Positions 1-7,556 are shown, counted from the first letter of the stretch. The stretch is 10,212 nt of DNA from Parvularculaceae bacterium UBA4496 (GCA_002388885.1 DGNI01000103.1:5721-15932); one strand, 5' to 3'. The notes: generated by a model from the sequence alone, not told the origin. Numbers and translations are program-made.

Positions 1-2
1 CC

Positions 3-851
3 ATGACCAGCCATGCCATACGCCCGGAACCCGGCCTTTATGTGACGGCGACGCCGATCGGCAATCTGAAGGACATGACGTTTCGCGCCGTCGAGATCAT
101 GAAGGCGGCTGATCTGATCCTGTGTGAGGATACACGCCAGACCGCGAAGCTCTGTGCGGCATACGGGATTGAAACGCGCCGGGCTCCTTATCACGATCAT
201 AACGCGGCAAAGGTCCGGCCCGGGATTCTGCGCCAGCTGAACGGCGGGAGCGTTATATGTCTCGTTTCCGACGCCGGAACACCGCTGATTTCCGATCCCG
301 GTTTCAAGTTGGTGCGTGAGGCTCGTAGTGAAGGCATCGCTGTTTACCCTATTCCCGGCGCCTCGGCGGCGATTGCGGCCCTTTCAGCAGCGGGCGCGCC
401 ATCGGACCAGTTTTATTTCGCCGGGTTCCTGCCGCCCAAAGCGGGCGCGCGCTCGCGCGCGCTGGAGGGCCTGAAGTCGGTCGACGCCACCTTAGTGTTT
501 TATGAGACGCCTTCGCGATTGGCTGCGTGTCTTACAGAAATGGCGGCAGTGCTTGGCGACAGGAAAGCAGTTATCGCCCGGGAACTGACCAAGCTCCATG
601 AGACCTTTCACGAGGGAGCGCTATCCGGGCTGGCTGCCGGGTTTGAAACGTCTCCGCCGAAAGGTGAAATCGTCGTAATTGTTCATCCGCCGGAAGTTTC
701 AGCACCAGATGCGGCTGCCCTCGATGCTTTCCTGGAAGGTTCGCTTCAAACCATGCGCGTGCGCGATGCGGCTGCGGCGGCGGCGGTAACCCTTGGCGTT
801 GCCCGCAAGGACGCCTACGCCCGCGCGCTCGCGCTGAAAAAAGGCGAATGA
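3..851 (+). CDS. rsmI: 16S rRNA (cytidine1402-2'-O)-methyltransferase RsmI
   Basis: RsmI uses S-adenosylmethionine to 2'-O-methylate C1402 in the decoding centre of 16S rRNA, which tunes start-codon choice and fidelity. It belongs to the tetrapyrrole (corrin/porphyrin) methylase fold. Visible family motifs are the N-terminal TPIGNLKDMTFRA (from residue 17), LCEDTRQT, the glycine-rich SDAGTPLISDPG, PIPGASAA (SAM site), FAGFLPPK and a late ARELTKLHE. The 282-residue length is normal for the family. The start is the ATG at position 3, placed a few residues before the conserved YVTATPIGNL. Only two bases lie upstream, so an earlier start and the ribosome binding site cannot be assessed. The stop overlaps the next start (ATGA), so rsmI and yraN are translationally coupled. 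Pairing of rsmI with yraN is common in proteobacteria. Confidence 0.96.
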   Translation: MTSHAIRPEPGLYVTATPIGNLKDMTFRAVEIMKAADLILCEDTRQTAKLCAAYGIETRRAPYHDHNAAKVRPGILRQLNGGSVICLVSDAGTPLISDPGFKLVREARSEGIAVYPIPGASAAIAALSAAGAPSDQFYFAGFLPPKAGARSRALEGLKSVDATLVFYETPSRLAACLTEMAAVLGDRKAVIARELTKLHETFHEGALSGLAAGFETSPPKGEIVVIVHPPEVSAPDAAALDAFLEGSLQTMRVRDAAAAAAVTLGVARKDAYARALALKKGE

Positions 852-1225
852 CGGCGCGTCCCACAGCCACGTCGCGGCGAAAAGCTGAGCGCGGAGGGCG
901 CTTGGCAGAGTCGCTAGCCGCTATGCTGTTGCGTTTCAAAGGCTTTTCAATTCTCGAAACCCGGTTTCGCACCGGCGCCGGAGAGGTCGATATCATTGCA
1001 CGGCGCGGCGGACTGCTCATCTTTGTGGAAGTGAAAACGCGTCATAATATCGACGCGGCGATCGAATCCGTGACGCCCCGCGCCCGGCATCGCATTGCGG
1101 CGGCGGCGAAAGTGTTCCTTTCTCGAAAGCGCCATCTTGCAGACACGATGATCCGGTACGATATCGTCGCCGTCGCCGGGTGGCGCATCCGACACCTTGC
1201 AGACGCCTGGCGCGACGTGGCCTAA
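848..1225 (+). CDS. yraN: YraN family protein (UPF0102), PD-(D/E)xK nuclease-like fold
   Basis: This is a 125-residue member of UPF0102. The family has a restriction-endonuclease-like fold, is usually found beside rsmI, and has no firmly established cellular function. The sequence shows the expected signature: GEVDIIARR, with E46 and D48, followed by FVEVKTR, with E61 and K63. This is the D...ExK catalytic arrangement of PD-(D/E)xK nucleases. The N-terminus is rich in Arg and Lys, which suits nucleic-acid binding. The ATG at 848 overlaps the rsmI stop by four bases. An AAAAGG at 839-844 could serve as a short-spaced SD. Family assignment is firm. A nuclease role, perhaps in recombination or repair, is inference from the fold. 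Confidence 0.93.
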   Translation: MTARPTATSRRKAERGGRLAESLAAMLLRFKGFSILETRFRTGAGEVDIIARRGGLLIFVEVKTRHNIDAAIESVTPRARHRIAAAAKVFLSRKRHLADTMIRYDIVAVAGWRIRHLADAWRDVA

Positions 1226-1312
1226 GAAGGGCCCTGTTTTCTTATTTTGCGAAGCAGCCCATGGATGGCCCGTCGTTTCGGTTGCGACAATGTTTTTGAA
1301 GGAGCCGCTGTC

Positions 1313-1852
1313 ATGCTTTTCCATCCCGTCCGTATCGCCTTGCTTGTCGCAGCAGTAGCATTAAGCGCCTGCGCGTCGAGCCGGTCTCTCGACAAAAGCC
1401 TTTCGGATCTTTCCGGGAATGCCGAGCTGAAAGCGGTCCTTTTCACTGACCGCAGTCATGATTACAGCGATGTCGACCTCACCCTTTATGAAGGCCGGTT
1501 GATGTTGACCGGCACCATGCGGTCCGAAGAAGGTCGGCGCAAGCTGATCGCCAATGCGTGGAAAGCGGAAAACGTCAAGGAGGTCGTTGACGAGATCATC
1601 ATCGCCGAAAAGACGTCCTTTGGGCAGGGTTTTGAAGATAGCCGGATAGATCAGACCTTGCGCGCCCGCCTGATTACTGATCGCGATGTATCCAGCGGCG
1701 ATTACAAAATGTCGGTGTCGCGCGCAGTGGTCTATCTCCTTGGTGCTGCCCGCAGCCAGCAAGAGCTCGACGAAGCCCTGCAACAGGCCCGTTCGGTGGG
1801 CGGTGTTGAAAAAGTCGTGAGCCACGTCGCCATTCGCGATACGGCCAAGTAG
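1313..1852 (+). CDS. BON-domain outer-membrane lipoprotein, DolP-like
   Basis: A 179-residue lipoprotein with two BON domains, the architecture of DolP (YraP). In E. coli, DolP is an outer-membrane lipoprotein that supports envelope integrity and localises at division sites. The N-terminus is a clear lipoprotein signal: MLFHPVR, a hydrophobic run, then the lipobox LSA-C with Cys20 as the lipidated residue. Residue +2 is Ala, not Asp, which fits outer-membrane sorting. BON1 spans about residues 36-98 (DVDLTLYEGRLMLTGTM, then VKEVVDEI). BON2 spans about 110-174 (RIDQTLRARLITD, VVYLLGAARS, GVEKVVSHV). I chose the ATG at 1313 because it starts the signal peptide and has GAAGGAG at 1298-1304, eight bases upstream. 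An in-frame codon at 1247 would add 22 residues before the signal. The rsmI-yraN-dolP order echoes the E. coli yraLMNOP locus. True DolP orthology is likely but unproven. Confidence 0.85.
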   Translation: MLFHPVRIALLVAAVALSACASSRSLDKSLSDLSGNAELKAVLFTDRSHDYSDVDLTLYEGRLMLTGTMRSEEGRRKLIANAWKAENVKEVVDEIIIAEKTSFGQGFEDSRIDQTLRARLITDRDVSSGDYKMSVSRAVVYLLGAARSQQELDEALQQARSVGGVEKVVSHVAIRDTAK

Positions 1853-1859
1853 ACTGGAC

Positions 1860-1876
1860 GCTCTAACCCAAAGAGC
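1860..1876 (+). promoter_or_regulatory. Small hairpin covering the likely gshB ribosome binding site
   Basis: GCTCT (1860-1864) and AGAGC (1872-1876) can pair across a seven-base loop. The right arm contains the only purine-rich SD candidate (AAGAG, 1871-1875), which lies 11 bases before the gshB ATG. A five-pair stem is weak and could arise by chance. The effect on translation is inference. Confidence 0.25.
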
Positions 1877-1886
1877 ATCGCCACCC

Positions 1887-2831
1887 ATGTTAAAAATCGC
1901 TATACAAATGGATCCGATCACGTCGGTGAATGTCGCCGCCGATACGTCTTTCGATATGGCGCTGGAGGCCCACGGACGCGGGCATGCAATATGGGTATAT
2001 CAGCCGCAATCCTTGCAGCTGAAAGGCGCCGATGTGGTGACACGGGCCCAAAAAGTTGAAGAAATCCGTCGCAATCAGGGCGATCATGTAAGGCTGGGCG
2101 CTCCGGAAACAGTTGATCTCAGCACTCTTGACGTGGTCCTCATCAGGCAGGATCCGCCATTCGACATGGCGTATATTACGGCTGCGCAAATTCTCGAACG
2201 CCTCACGCCTGATGTCTTGGTGCTGAACAACCCCCGTGCGATCCGCGATGCGCCGGAAAAGTTATTCGTCACCGAATTTCTGGATCTGACGCCGCCGACA
2301 CTGATCACTGCCGATATACATTCGATCCGCGCATTCCGCGCCGAGCATTCGGACATTATCCTGAAACCGCTTTACGGCAACGGCGGCGCCGGCGTGTTTC
2401 GAATTAAGCCTGACGACGGGAATTTCAACGCGCTTCTGGAGCTTTTTGCCGAGACATTCCGTGAGCCGATTATCGCTCAAAAGTTCGTGCCGGCAGTAAC
2501 GAAAGGCGACAAACGGATCATCCTGCTCGACGGCGAGGCGGTGGGCGCCATCAATCGCGTGCCCGCGGCGGGCGAGACCCGGTCCAACATGCATGTGGGC
2601 GGCCGCGCCGAGGCAGTCGAAATGAATGCCAGGGATCAGGAAATCTGCGACCGAATCGGCCCCGTACTCTCCAAGAGGGGGCTGGTCTTCGCCGGAATTG
2701 ACGTCATTGGCGAATTTCTGACGGAAATAAACGTGACCTCCCCGACCGGCGTGCAGGAGGTGCGGCGTTTCGGTGGGGCCGATATTTCGGCGCTTTTCTG
2801 GGATTGGGTCGAGGGACAGCGATCTGCTTAG
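1887..2831 (+). CDS. gshB: Glutathione synthetase
   Basis: GshB catalyses the second step of glutathione synthesis in the cytosol, ligating glycine to gamma-glutamylcysteine with ATP hydrolysis. The 314-residue length is typical of the bacterial enzyme. The N-terminal domain begins with KIAIQMDPI (residues 3-11). The ATP-grasp core includes the glycine-rich loop LKPLYGNGGAGVFRI (about 159-173), IAQKFVPAVTKGDKRIILLDGEAVGAINR, and the C-terminal metal and substrate motif INVTSPTGVQEV with N282. KPLYGNGGAG is the form I associate with alphaproteobacterial enzymes, where E. coli has KPLDGMGGAS. The gene starts 34 bp after the BON lipoprotein gene, so it is probably in the same transcript. The SD is weak and may lie in a small hairpin. 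Recognition is near certain. Confidence 0.97.
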   Translation: MLKIAIQMDPITSVNVAADTSFDMALEAHGRGHAIWVYQPQSLQLKGADVVTRAQKVEEIRRNQGDHVRLGAPETVDLSTLDVVLIRQDPPFDMAYITAAQILERLTPDVLVLNNPRAIRDAPEKLFVTEFLDLTPPTLITADIHSIRAFRAEHSDIILKPLYGNGGAGVFRIKPDDGNFNALLELFAETFREPIIAQKFVPAVTKGDKRIILLDGEAVGAINRVPAAGETRSNMHVGGRAEAVEMNARDQEICDRIGPVLSKRGLVFAGIDVIGEFLTEINVTSPTGVQEVRRFGGADISALFWDWVEGQRSA

Positions 2832-2881
2832 CCGGGCTGAGACGCGGCCTCGACTTTAGGTTGATCCTTGCTCCATATAGT

Positions 2882-2908
2882 GCTTTTTTCGCGCTTCTCG
2901 CGAAAAGC
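2882..2908 (+). promoter_or_regulatory. Inverted repeat in the gshB–glycosyltransferase gap
   Basis: TTTTCGCG (2886-2893) and CGCGAAAA (2899-2906) form a perfect eight-pair stem with a five-base loop. It can extend to GC/GC outside if two T residues bulge. There is no T-tract after it on the + strand, so it is not a canonical intrinsic terminator for gshB. The TATAGT at 2876-2881 just upstream resembles a -10 box but lacks a convincing -35. The element could be an operator, an mRNA-stabilising hairpin or a weak terminator. The 104-base gap suggests a transcription-unit boundary. Confidence 0.3.
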
Positions 2909-2935
2909 AACGGCAAATAGTCACCAGGTTACCAG

Positions 2936-4153
2936 ATGAACGCGCAATCCCCGGCGCCCGACAAAAAACTGCGCGTCGCCATTTTTTCCGGCAACTACAA
3001 TTACGTAATGGACGGGCCGGTCCGGGCGTTGAACATGCTGGTCGCCTATCTTGAGCGCCAGGGCCATGACGTATTGGTGTTCGCGCCGGTCAACCGGCGC
3101 ACTGCGTTTGAACATGCAGGAACGCTTGTCACCATTCCTTCGGTGCCCTTGCCTGGAAGGCGAAGTGAGTATCGGCTGGGTCTAGGTTTGCATGGGTCCG
3201 CAAAGCGAGCGCTAAAAGAGTTTTCACCAAACATCATTCATATCGCGGCGCCTGATTATACGGGGTACGGAGCGCTTAACTACGCGCGCAAGCGCGGCAT
3301 ACCGGCGGTCGCGTCGTTTCATACGCGTTTCGACACCTATCCGCGCTATTACAACATGGGCTGGCTGGAAAAATATCTGACGCGTTATATGCGCTACTTC
3401 TACAGTCGCTGTGAGCATGTGTACACGCCTTCGCATTCCATGACGGATGAGTTGCGCGCCGATAAGATCGGACGCGATGTTCGCTTATGGACGCGAGGCG
3501 TCGATGGCGATTTGTTCAATCCAGAAAAGCGCGACCACGAATGGCGACTGGCGAATAATTTTGGTGATGAAGATGTTGTTGTAGCTTTCGTCGGACGGCT
3601 CGTTCTCGAAAAAGGCATCGATATTTTTGCCGACGCTTTCAAACGGGCCCAAAATGCCTCACCAAACCTGAAAGCGCTTATTGTCGGAGACGGGCCGGAA
3701 CGCGCAACGTTCGAAACGTTGCTGCCTGACGCGGTGTTTGCGGGATATCAGCAAGGTGAGGGGTTGTCACGCGCTTATGCGAGCGCGGATATGTTTTTCA
3801 ACCCGAGCATCACGGAAACTTTTGGCAACGTTACGCTTGAAGCGATGGCTTCCGGCCTGCCTTGTGTTGGCGCGACAGCAGCCGGCAGCCGTTCGCTCAT
3901 TGAGGACGGGGTGACAGGATTTGTGGCGGCGCCCAATGCTGCAGGGTTCGCCGAAAAAATCGCCGAGTTGGGCAGGGATTCAGACTTGCGTCGCCAGATG
4001 GGTCTGGCTGCGCGAGAGCAAAGCGAGCGGTTTTGCTGGGATGCGATTTTGGCTGAGCTGGTTTCGAACTATCACGATGCCATTATCGGCTATAAGCCGG
4101 ACGCTACACATTCAGACGCGCCTTCGGCGACGGCCCGAAAACATGCTGCTTGA
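2936..4153 (+). CDS. GT4-family glycosyltransferase (MgtA/SQD2-like)
   Basis: A retaining, GT-B-fold glycosyltransferase of CAZy family GT4, 405 residues, with no signal peptide. It probably works on the cytoplasmic face of the inner membrane. The N-terminal acceptor domain opens with LRVAIFSGNYNYVMDGPVRALNMLVAYLERQGHDV, including the glycine-containing loop typical of lipid-directed GT4 enzymes. HIAAPDYTGYGAL and ASFHTRFDTYPRYY follow. The C-terminal nucleotide-sugar domain has VGRLVLEKGID with R221 and K226, VGDGPER, and the EX7E signature E294-TFGNVTL-E302 before AMASGLP. The overall pattern resembles GDP-mannose-dependent alpha-mannosyltransferases (MgtA) and SQD2-like enzymes. Donor and acceptor cannot be read from sequence. 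The SD is modest (CAGG, seven bases upstream). A membrane protein gene follows 16 bp downstream, suggesting a joint role in making a glycolipid or envelope glycan. The C-terminal tail after about residue 385 is low in conservation features. Confidence 0.9.
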   Translation: MNAQSPAPDKKLRVAIFSGNYNYVMDGPVRALNMLVAYLERQGHDVLVFAPVNRRTAFEHAGTLVTIPSVPLPGRRSEYRLGLGLHGSAKRALKEFSPNIIHIAAPDYTGYGALNYARKRGIPAVASFHTRFDTYPRYYNMGWLEKYLTRYMRYFYSRCEHVYTPSHSMTDELRADKIGRDVRLWTRGVDGDLFNPEKRDHEWRLANNFGDEDVVVAFVGRLVLEKGIDIFADAFKRAQNASPNLKALIVGDGPERATFETLLPDAVFAGYQQGEGLSRAYASADMFFNPSITETFGNVTLEAMASGLPCVGATAAGSRSLIEDGVTGFVAAPNAAGFAEKIAELGRDSDLRRQMGLAAREQSERFCWDAILAELVSNYHDAIIGYKPDATHSDAPSATARKHAA

Positions 4154-4169
4154 GCGCGGGCGTTTTTGA

Positions 4170-5132
4170 ATGCTCGTGCGCACGCTGAAATCTATGGCCA
4201 GCGCGGTGCAAAACCGCTGGCTGGCGCTGCGCGACCGTGATGACGTTCAGCGCGGCCTTAAATTTATTCAATACGGCCTGCTCGCGCTTATTGTCGTTTA
4301 CCTGGTTTTTAAACTCAGCCGGGTGGGCTGGCTCGAGGTCCTGGGCGCATTGCCAGAATCGCCCTGGTTCTATTTTTTCTTTCTCTTGCGTTTTCTTGCT
4401 GTGCCTGTTTCCGAGCTTGCGCTTTATGAGATTATCTGGTCGCAGCCGCTTGTAAGGCATTTTTTCGTGTTCATCCGAAAGCGTGTCTATAACTTTGCCG
4501 TAATGGGTTACTCGGGCGAAGCGTTCTTAACCTTGTGGGCGCGCCGCCGATTACGCCTGCCGAACAAGAGAATTTTGATCGGCGTCAAGGATAACAATCT
4601 GCTGTCCGCATTTGCATCAAACGCCGCCACGGTGGTTCTGGTTGTAACGCTCGCCGTAACCGGCGGTCTTAAGGCCGGGCTTGAGGCCTTTCCTGGCGCC
4701 GGATGGCTCTTTGCTCTGGCGTTTTTATCCGCCGGGACGCTTTCCATTCTGGTCATGATTTTTCGTGACAAGCTAATGGCGTTGCCGAAAGGCGTTATGC
4801 CTAAGCTCATCGGCGTTCACAGCGGACGGCAGGTGTTGATCATCCTGTTACATGCCGCGATGTACGCCTCTGCTATCCCCGGTGCGCCGTTGATGGCGTG
4901 GATGACGTTTATAGCCATGCAGCTTGTGCTAAGCCGGGTCCCGTTCCTGCCAAATCAGGATATTGTTTACCTTGGGGCGGCGCTCAGCCTTTCCGCCATT
5001 GTTGGCGCTCCTGAAGCTGTTGTGGCTGGGATGCTCGTTGCGGAGGCCGGACTGTCTCAGGCATTCAATGTTGCGATGTTTCTGGCGACTGCACATCTTG
5101 CAAAAACCGATTATAGGGGCGCGCCTGCGTGA
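4170..5132 (+). CDS. Polytopic membrane protein, possible UPF0104 / LPG-synthase-TM-like
   Basis: A 320-residue integral inner-membrane protein of unknown function. It has a basic N-terminal stretch (KSMASAVQNRWLALRDRDD), then hydrophobic segments at about residues 33-50, 66-87, 150-165, 178-198, 221-236, 240-257, 265-280 and 283-308. The layout, the early WLEVL segment and the mid-protein NFAVMGYSGEAFLTLWARRRL, which resembles the 'N...G(E)' region of the family, suggest the lysylphosphatidylglycerol-synthase transmembrane (UPF0104/AglD-like) superfamily. I cannot confirm this without a profile search. Members often sit beside glycosyltransferases, as here, where the GT4 gene ends 16 bp upstream. 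No catalytic motif is evident. No clear SD precedes the ATG at 4170, so it may be coupled to the GT4 gene. Its stop overlaps a possible small ORF by GTGA. Confidence 0.75.
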   Translation: MLVRTLKSMASAVQNRWLALRDRDDVQRGLKFIQYGLLALIVVYLVFKLSRVGWLEVLGALPESPWFYFFFLLRFLAVPVSELALYEIIWSQPLVRHFFVFIRKRVYNFAVMGYSGEAFLTLWARRRLRLPNKRILIGVKDNNLLSAFASNAATVVLVVTLAVTGGLKAGLEAFPGAGWLFALAFLSAGTLSILVMIFRDKLMALPKGVMPKLIGVHSGRQVLIILLHAAMYASAIPGAPLMAWMTFIAMQLVLSRVPFLPNQDIVYLGAALSLSAIVGAPEAVVAGMLVAEAGLSQAFNVAMFLATAHLAKTDYRGAPA

Positions 5133-5272
5133 CAGCCCCACTTTTTGCGTTCTATCCTTCCGAATTGGTCCGGAATTCGCTACAGACGCAAGGTCTAGTG
5201 ACCGCCGCCGCCGCGGCTGTTGCGTTTTTAGCCTGTCTGGCAAGTGCGCCGCCTTCTTATGCATCTTATTGA
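5129..5272 (+). CDS. Possible 47-residue membrane or signal-bearing small protein
   Basis: This 48-codon reading frame starts at GTG 5129, overlapping the stop of the preceding gene (GTGA), and ends at TGA 5270-5272, inside lptF. An SD-like AGGGG at 5115-5119 lies nine bases upstream. The product starts TAPLFAFYPSELVRNSLQTQ after the initiator. A hydrophobic Ala/Leu/Val stretch (about residues 23-40) follows, ending in SAPPSYASY. It could be a single membrane span or a signal peptide with a very short remainder. It overlaps the lptF start at 5259 by 14 bases, and lptF lacks a visible SD, so the frame may serve to couple translation into lptF. I know no family for it. It could be a chance frame, a leader peptide, or the remnant of a longer gene. 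Confidence 0.4.
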   Translation: MTAPLFAFYPSELVRNSLQTQGLVTAAAAAVAFLACLASAPPSYASY

Positions 5273-6440
5273 TCGCTACATTTTACGCGCTGTTTCTACG
5301 CCATTAATTTTGGCGCTCGCTGTTGCGGGCATGCTGCTACTGCTTGAGCATATGCTGCGCCTGTTTGATTTCGTGCTGGCGGAACAAGGTCCGGTCGATG
5401 TCGTCTGGCGCATGCTTGCCAACCTGGTGCCGCATTATCTCGGTCTTGCCCTGCCCCTCGGTACGTTCATGGGGATCATGCTCGCATTCCGAAATTTTTC
5501 GATGTCGAGCGAGCTTGATGCGCTTTCTTCTAGCGGGGCGTCCTTTGGCCGGATGATGCGTCCAATCTATATCTTGATCGCCGGCATCATGGTGCTGGAT
5601 TTCTTGCTGGTGTCATATATCCAGCCATTCGCGCGGTATGAGTACCGTCAGATACGGTTTGATGTCACGAGCGGCGCGCTCGGCATCAAGATTCCGGCCG
5701 GCGAGTTCATCGACATAAGCGATCAGGTGACAATCAGACTTGGCGAAATAAATACAGAAACGCGAGAAGCGAGAGAGATTTTTCTGGAACGCCGGAGTCT
5801 TGATGGCGACAAGACCATCATTACTGCGCGGTTTGGCTCCATTTCCACAACGCCCGAAATATCATCGTTGCTCTTGAAACTTAAAAATGGCCGCCAGGTC
5901 ATCATCAACGGGCTAGGCGATCGTATTCAATCGTTGAATTTCGAGTCGTTCGATCTGGAAATCGACTTGCCGGCCATCGGCGTTTTTCGCGCCCGCGGCG
6001 GTGATGAAGAGGAGGCTACGATCAACGAAATCGTAACTTTACTGGCAAACGAAACGCCGCAGTCATCGCCTCTATATTACGATTATCGCGCCGGGCTGCA
6101 CTGGCGAATTTTGCATCCGTTGACTTTTTTGGTGCTGCCTATTCTTGCCGTCGCGATGGGAGTAACCGGGCGCCGTCGCGCCTCAAACCTGAAGCCTGTT
6201 CTCGGGATCGCGATACTGATTGTCTACCACGAATTACTGGAAGAGTGGGGCAAGATCGTTGCGCAGGAAGGCGTCTTGTCTCCGTTCATTTCGATGTGGG
6301 GCATATTCGTTGTCTTCACTTTCATTTCCATTTCCCTTTATACGGGGTCGATCGATCAGGCGCGCACCGCTAAGGTTATGGCGCGGCGGTCGCAAGAGAC
6401 GGTGCGTATAGCTGCGCCGGTTACGGATCCTGCTGAATGA
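5259..6440 (+). CDS. lptF: LPS export ABC transporter permease LptF
   Basis: LptF pairs with LptG and the LptB2 ATPase to extract lipopolysaccharide from the outer leaflet of the inner membrane and pass it to LptC and the periplasmic bridge. The protein begins MHLIDRYILRAVSTPL, matching the family's M-x-x-I-x-R-Y-I opening. I therefore prefer the ATG at 5259 (393 residues) over an in-frame GTG at 5244. Membrane helices fall at about residues 11-31, 55-78, 101-122, then 282-302, 312-327 and 342-365. A beta-rich periplasmic domain (about 125-260, with GALGIKIPAGEFIDISDQVTIRLGEI in its early part) lies between helices 3 and 4, as expected for the jellyroll. The coupling region FRNFSMSSELDALSSSG precedes helix 3. 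No clear SD is visible. Translation may be coupled to the 47-codon frame overlapping the start. lptG overlaps the end. Confidence 0.94.
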   Translation: MHLIDRYILRAVSTPLILALAVAGMLLLLEHMLRLFDFVLAEQGPVDVVWRMLANLVPHYLGLALPLGTFMGIMLAFRNFSMSSELDALSSSGASFGRMMRPIYILIAGIMVLDFLLVSYIQPFARYEYRQIRFDVTSGALGIKIPAGEFIDISDQVTIRLGEINTETREAREIFLERRSLDGDKTIITARFGSISTTPEISSLLLKLKNGRQVIINGLGDRIQSLNFESFDLEIDLPAIGVFRARGGDEEEATINEIVTLLANETPQSSPLYYDYRAGLHWRILHPLTFLVLPILAVAMGVTGRRRASNLKPVLGIAILIVYHELLEEWGKIVAQEGVLSPFISMWGIFVVFTFISISLYTGSIDQARTAKVMARRSQETVRIAAPVTDPAE

Positions 6441-7528
6441 ACTTCGCCGGCCAGATTTTCACACTTTATGTCGGCCGGATTTTTCTCATCCGGTTTCTGG
6501 CGCTGCTTGTGTTCTTTGTGATTGTTTTGCAGATGCTCGACCTTTTAAATCGGTCTAGTGATATTATGGCGGCGGAAGGTGCCGGGATGGAGTCCATCTT
6601 GCGCTATATCTCGCTGCGCGCGCCGCAGATCGCGAGTCAATTTACGCCCTTCGCCGCATTGCTTGGCATAGTTTTTACGCTCGCGGGTCTCAGTCATACC
6701 AGCGAGATTACGGTCATGCGCGCGGCTGGAATGTCGATTCACCGGGTCCTTTTTCCACTTGGTTTTGTTTGCGCCATTGTTGCAGGCATTCATTTTGTTT
6801 TTCACGAAACAGTGACGGTGAAAGCATCAGAACGATTGGACTATTGGGAGGTAAATGACTACGCCGTTGATCTGCCGCCGGAAAGCGATACCCGCACAGA
6901 CATACGCATTAGTTACGATGGTGAGTTTATTTCTGCGGCGAGCGCGGCGCGAATAGGCGACGCTGTGCTATTGGTCGGAGTAAGCATTAAAAGCCTCGAC
7001 AGCACGGGATTGATAACAAATGTTATAGAGGCGCGTACCGCACGCTATGAAAATGGCGGATGGCGGTTGTTTGACGCCAGGACACTGGGCGCTCTGTCGC
7101 TGGCAGTTGAAGACAATGATGAAGTTATCTGGACGAACACGCTCGATCCGGAACTCCTGTTTGCATTGACGCTTGAGCCAGATCAAACAAGTTTGAATGA
7201 GCTCATGGCCAAGATACGCCAGCTCGGCGAAGACCGCGCCGATACGCGGGGGCCCATGACGTCATTGTTGAGCAGGTTCTCGAAGCCCATGGCGACGCTG
7301 GTGATGCCGCTCCTGGGCGCGATCGCCGGTTTTGGCGTTCATCGTCAGGGGGTGCTTCTGGCGCGCGCTGTTGCCGGGGCAGCGCTTGGGTTTACCTACT
7401 TTGTCGCTGAAAATCTCGCTCTTGCGTTAGGCGCTTTGGGCGTTGTTCCAGCGATTATCGGCGCTTTCTTCCCTCTGGCGCTTTTTATGGTGGTTGGATT
7501 TTCCATTATTTTGGCGATGGAAAACTAG
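6437..7528 (+). CDS. lptG: LPS export ABC transporter permease LptG
   Basis: LptG is the second permease half of the LptB2FG exporter and shares its fold with LptF. The 363-residue length is normal. It opens TLYVGRIFLIRFLALLVFFVIVLQMLDLLNRSSD, with a long first helix. Helices 2 and 3 lie at about 60-83 and 102-122. Between them is the coupling segment LAGLSHTSEITVMRAAGMS, the family's SELTALRAAG-like motif. The periplasmic beta domain spans about 125-265 (YWEVNDYAVD, then ISYDGEFISAASA and VIEARTARYENGGWRLFDA). It is followed by FSKPMATLVMPLLGAIAGFGV and two more helices to the C-terminus. The ATG at 6437 overlaps the lptF stop by four bases (ATGA), so stoichiometric co-translation is likely. 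No obvious terminator follows the gene. Confidence 0.95.
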   Translation: MNFAGQIFTLYVGRIFLIRFLALLVFFVIVLQMLDLLNRSSDIMAAEGAGMESILRYISLRAPQIASQFTPFAALLGIVFTLAGLSHTSEITVMRAAGMSIHRVLFPLGFVCAIVAGIHFVFHETVTVKASERLDYWEVNDYAVDLPPESDTRTDIRISYDGEFISAASAARIGDAVLLVGVSIKSLDSTGLITNVIEARTARYENGGWRLFDARTLGALSLAVEDNDEVIWTNTLDPELLFALTLEPDQTSLNELMAKIRQLGEDRADTRGPMTSLLSRFSKPMATLVMPLLGAIAGFGVHRQGVLLARAVAGAALGFTYFVAENLALALGALGVVPAIIGAFFPLALFMVVGFSIILAMEN

Positions 7529-7556
7529 ACGAATATTTCAACCTCAACGTAATCCC

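Noticed and set aside
571..1020. Minus-strand frame opposite rsmI and yraN
   Set aside because: Arg/Pro-rich shadow in GC-rich DNA, spanning the overlap of two well-supported genes.
1261..1299. Twelve-codon frame before the BON lipoprotein gene
   Set aside because: No SD, very short, and no sign of coupling beyond proximity.
1247..1312. Upstream extension of the BON lipoprotein to position 1247
   Set aside because: It would place 22 residues before an excellent signal peptide. The ATG at 1313 has a strong, well-spaced SD.
1361..1921. A 186-residue minus-strand frame opposite the BON lipoprotein gene
   Set aside because: The + strand frame has a signal peptide, a lipobox, two BON domains and an SD. 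The antisense frame has no family features.
2921..3115. Minus-strand frames at the 5' end of the GT4 gene
   Set aside because: Shadows of a well-supported + strand enzyme, without expression signals.
5244..5258. GTG start for LptF five codons earlier
   Set aside because: LptF proteins begin close to the I-x-R-Y-I motif, which the ATG at 5259 reproduces. The GTG has no SD either.
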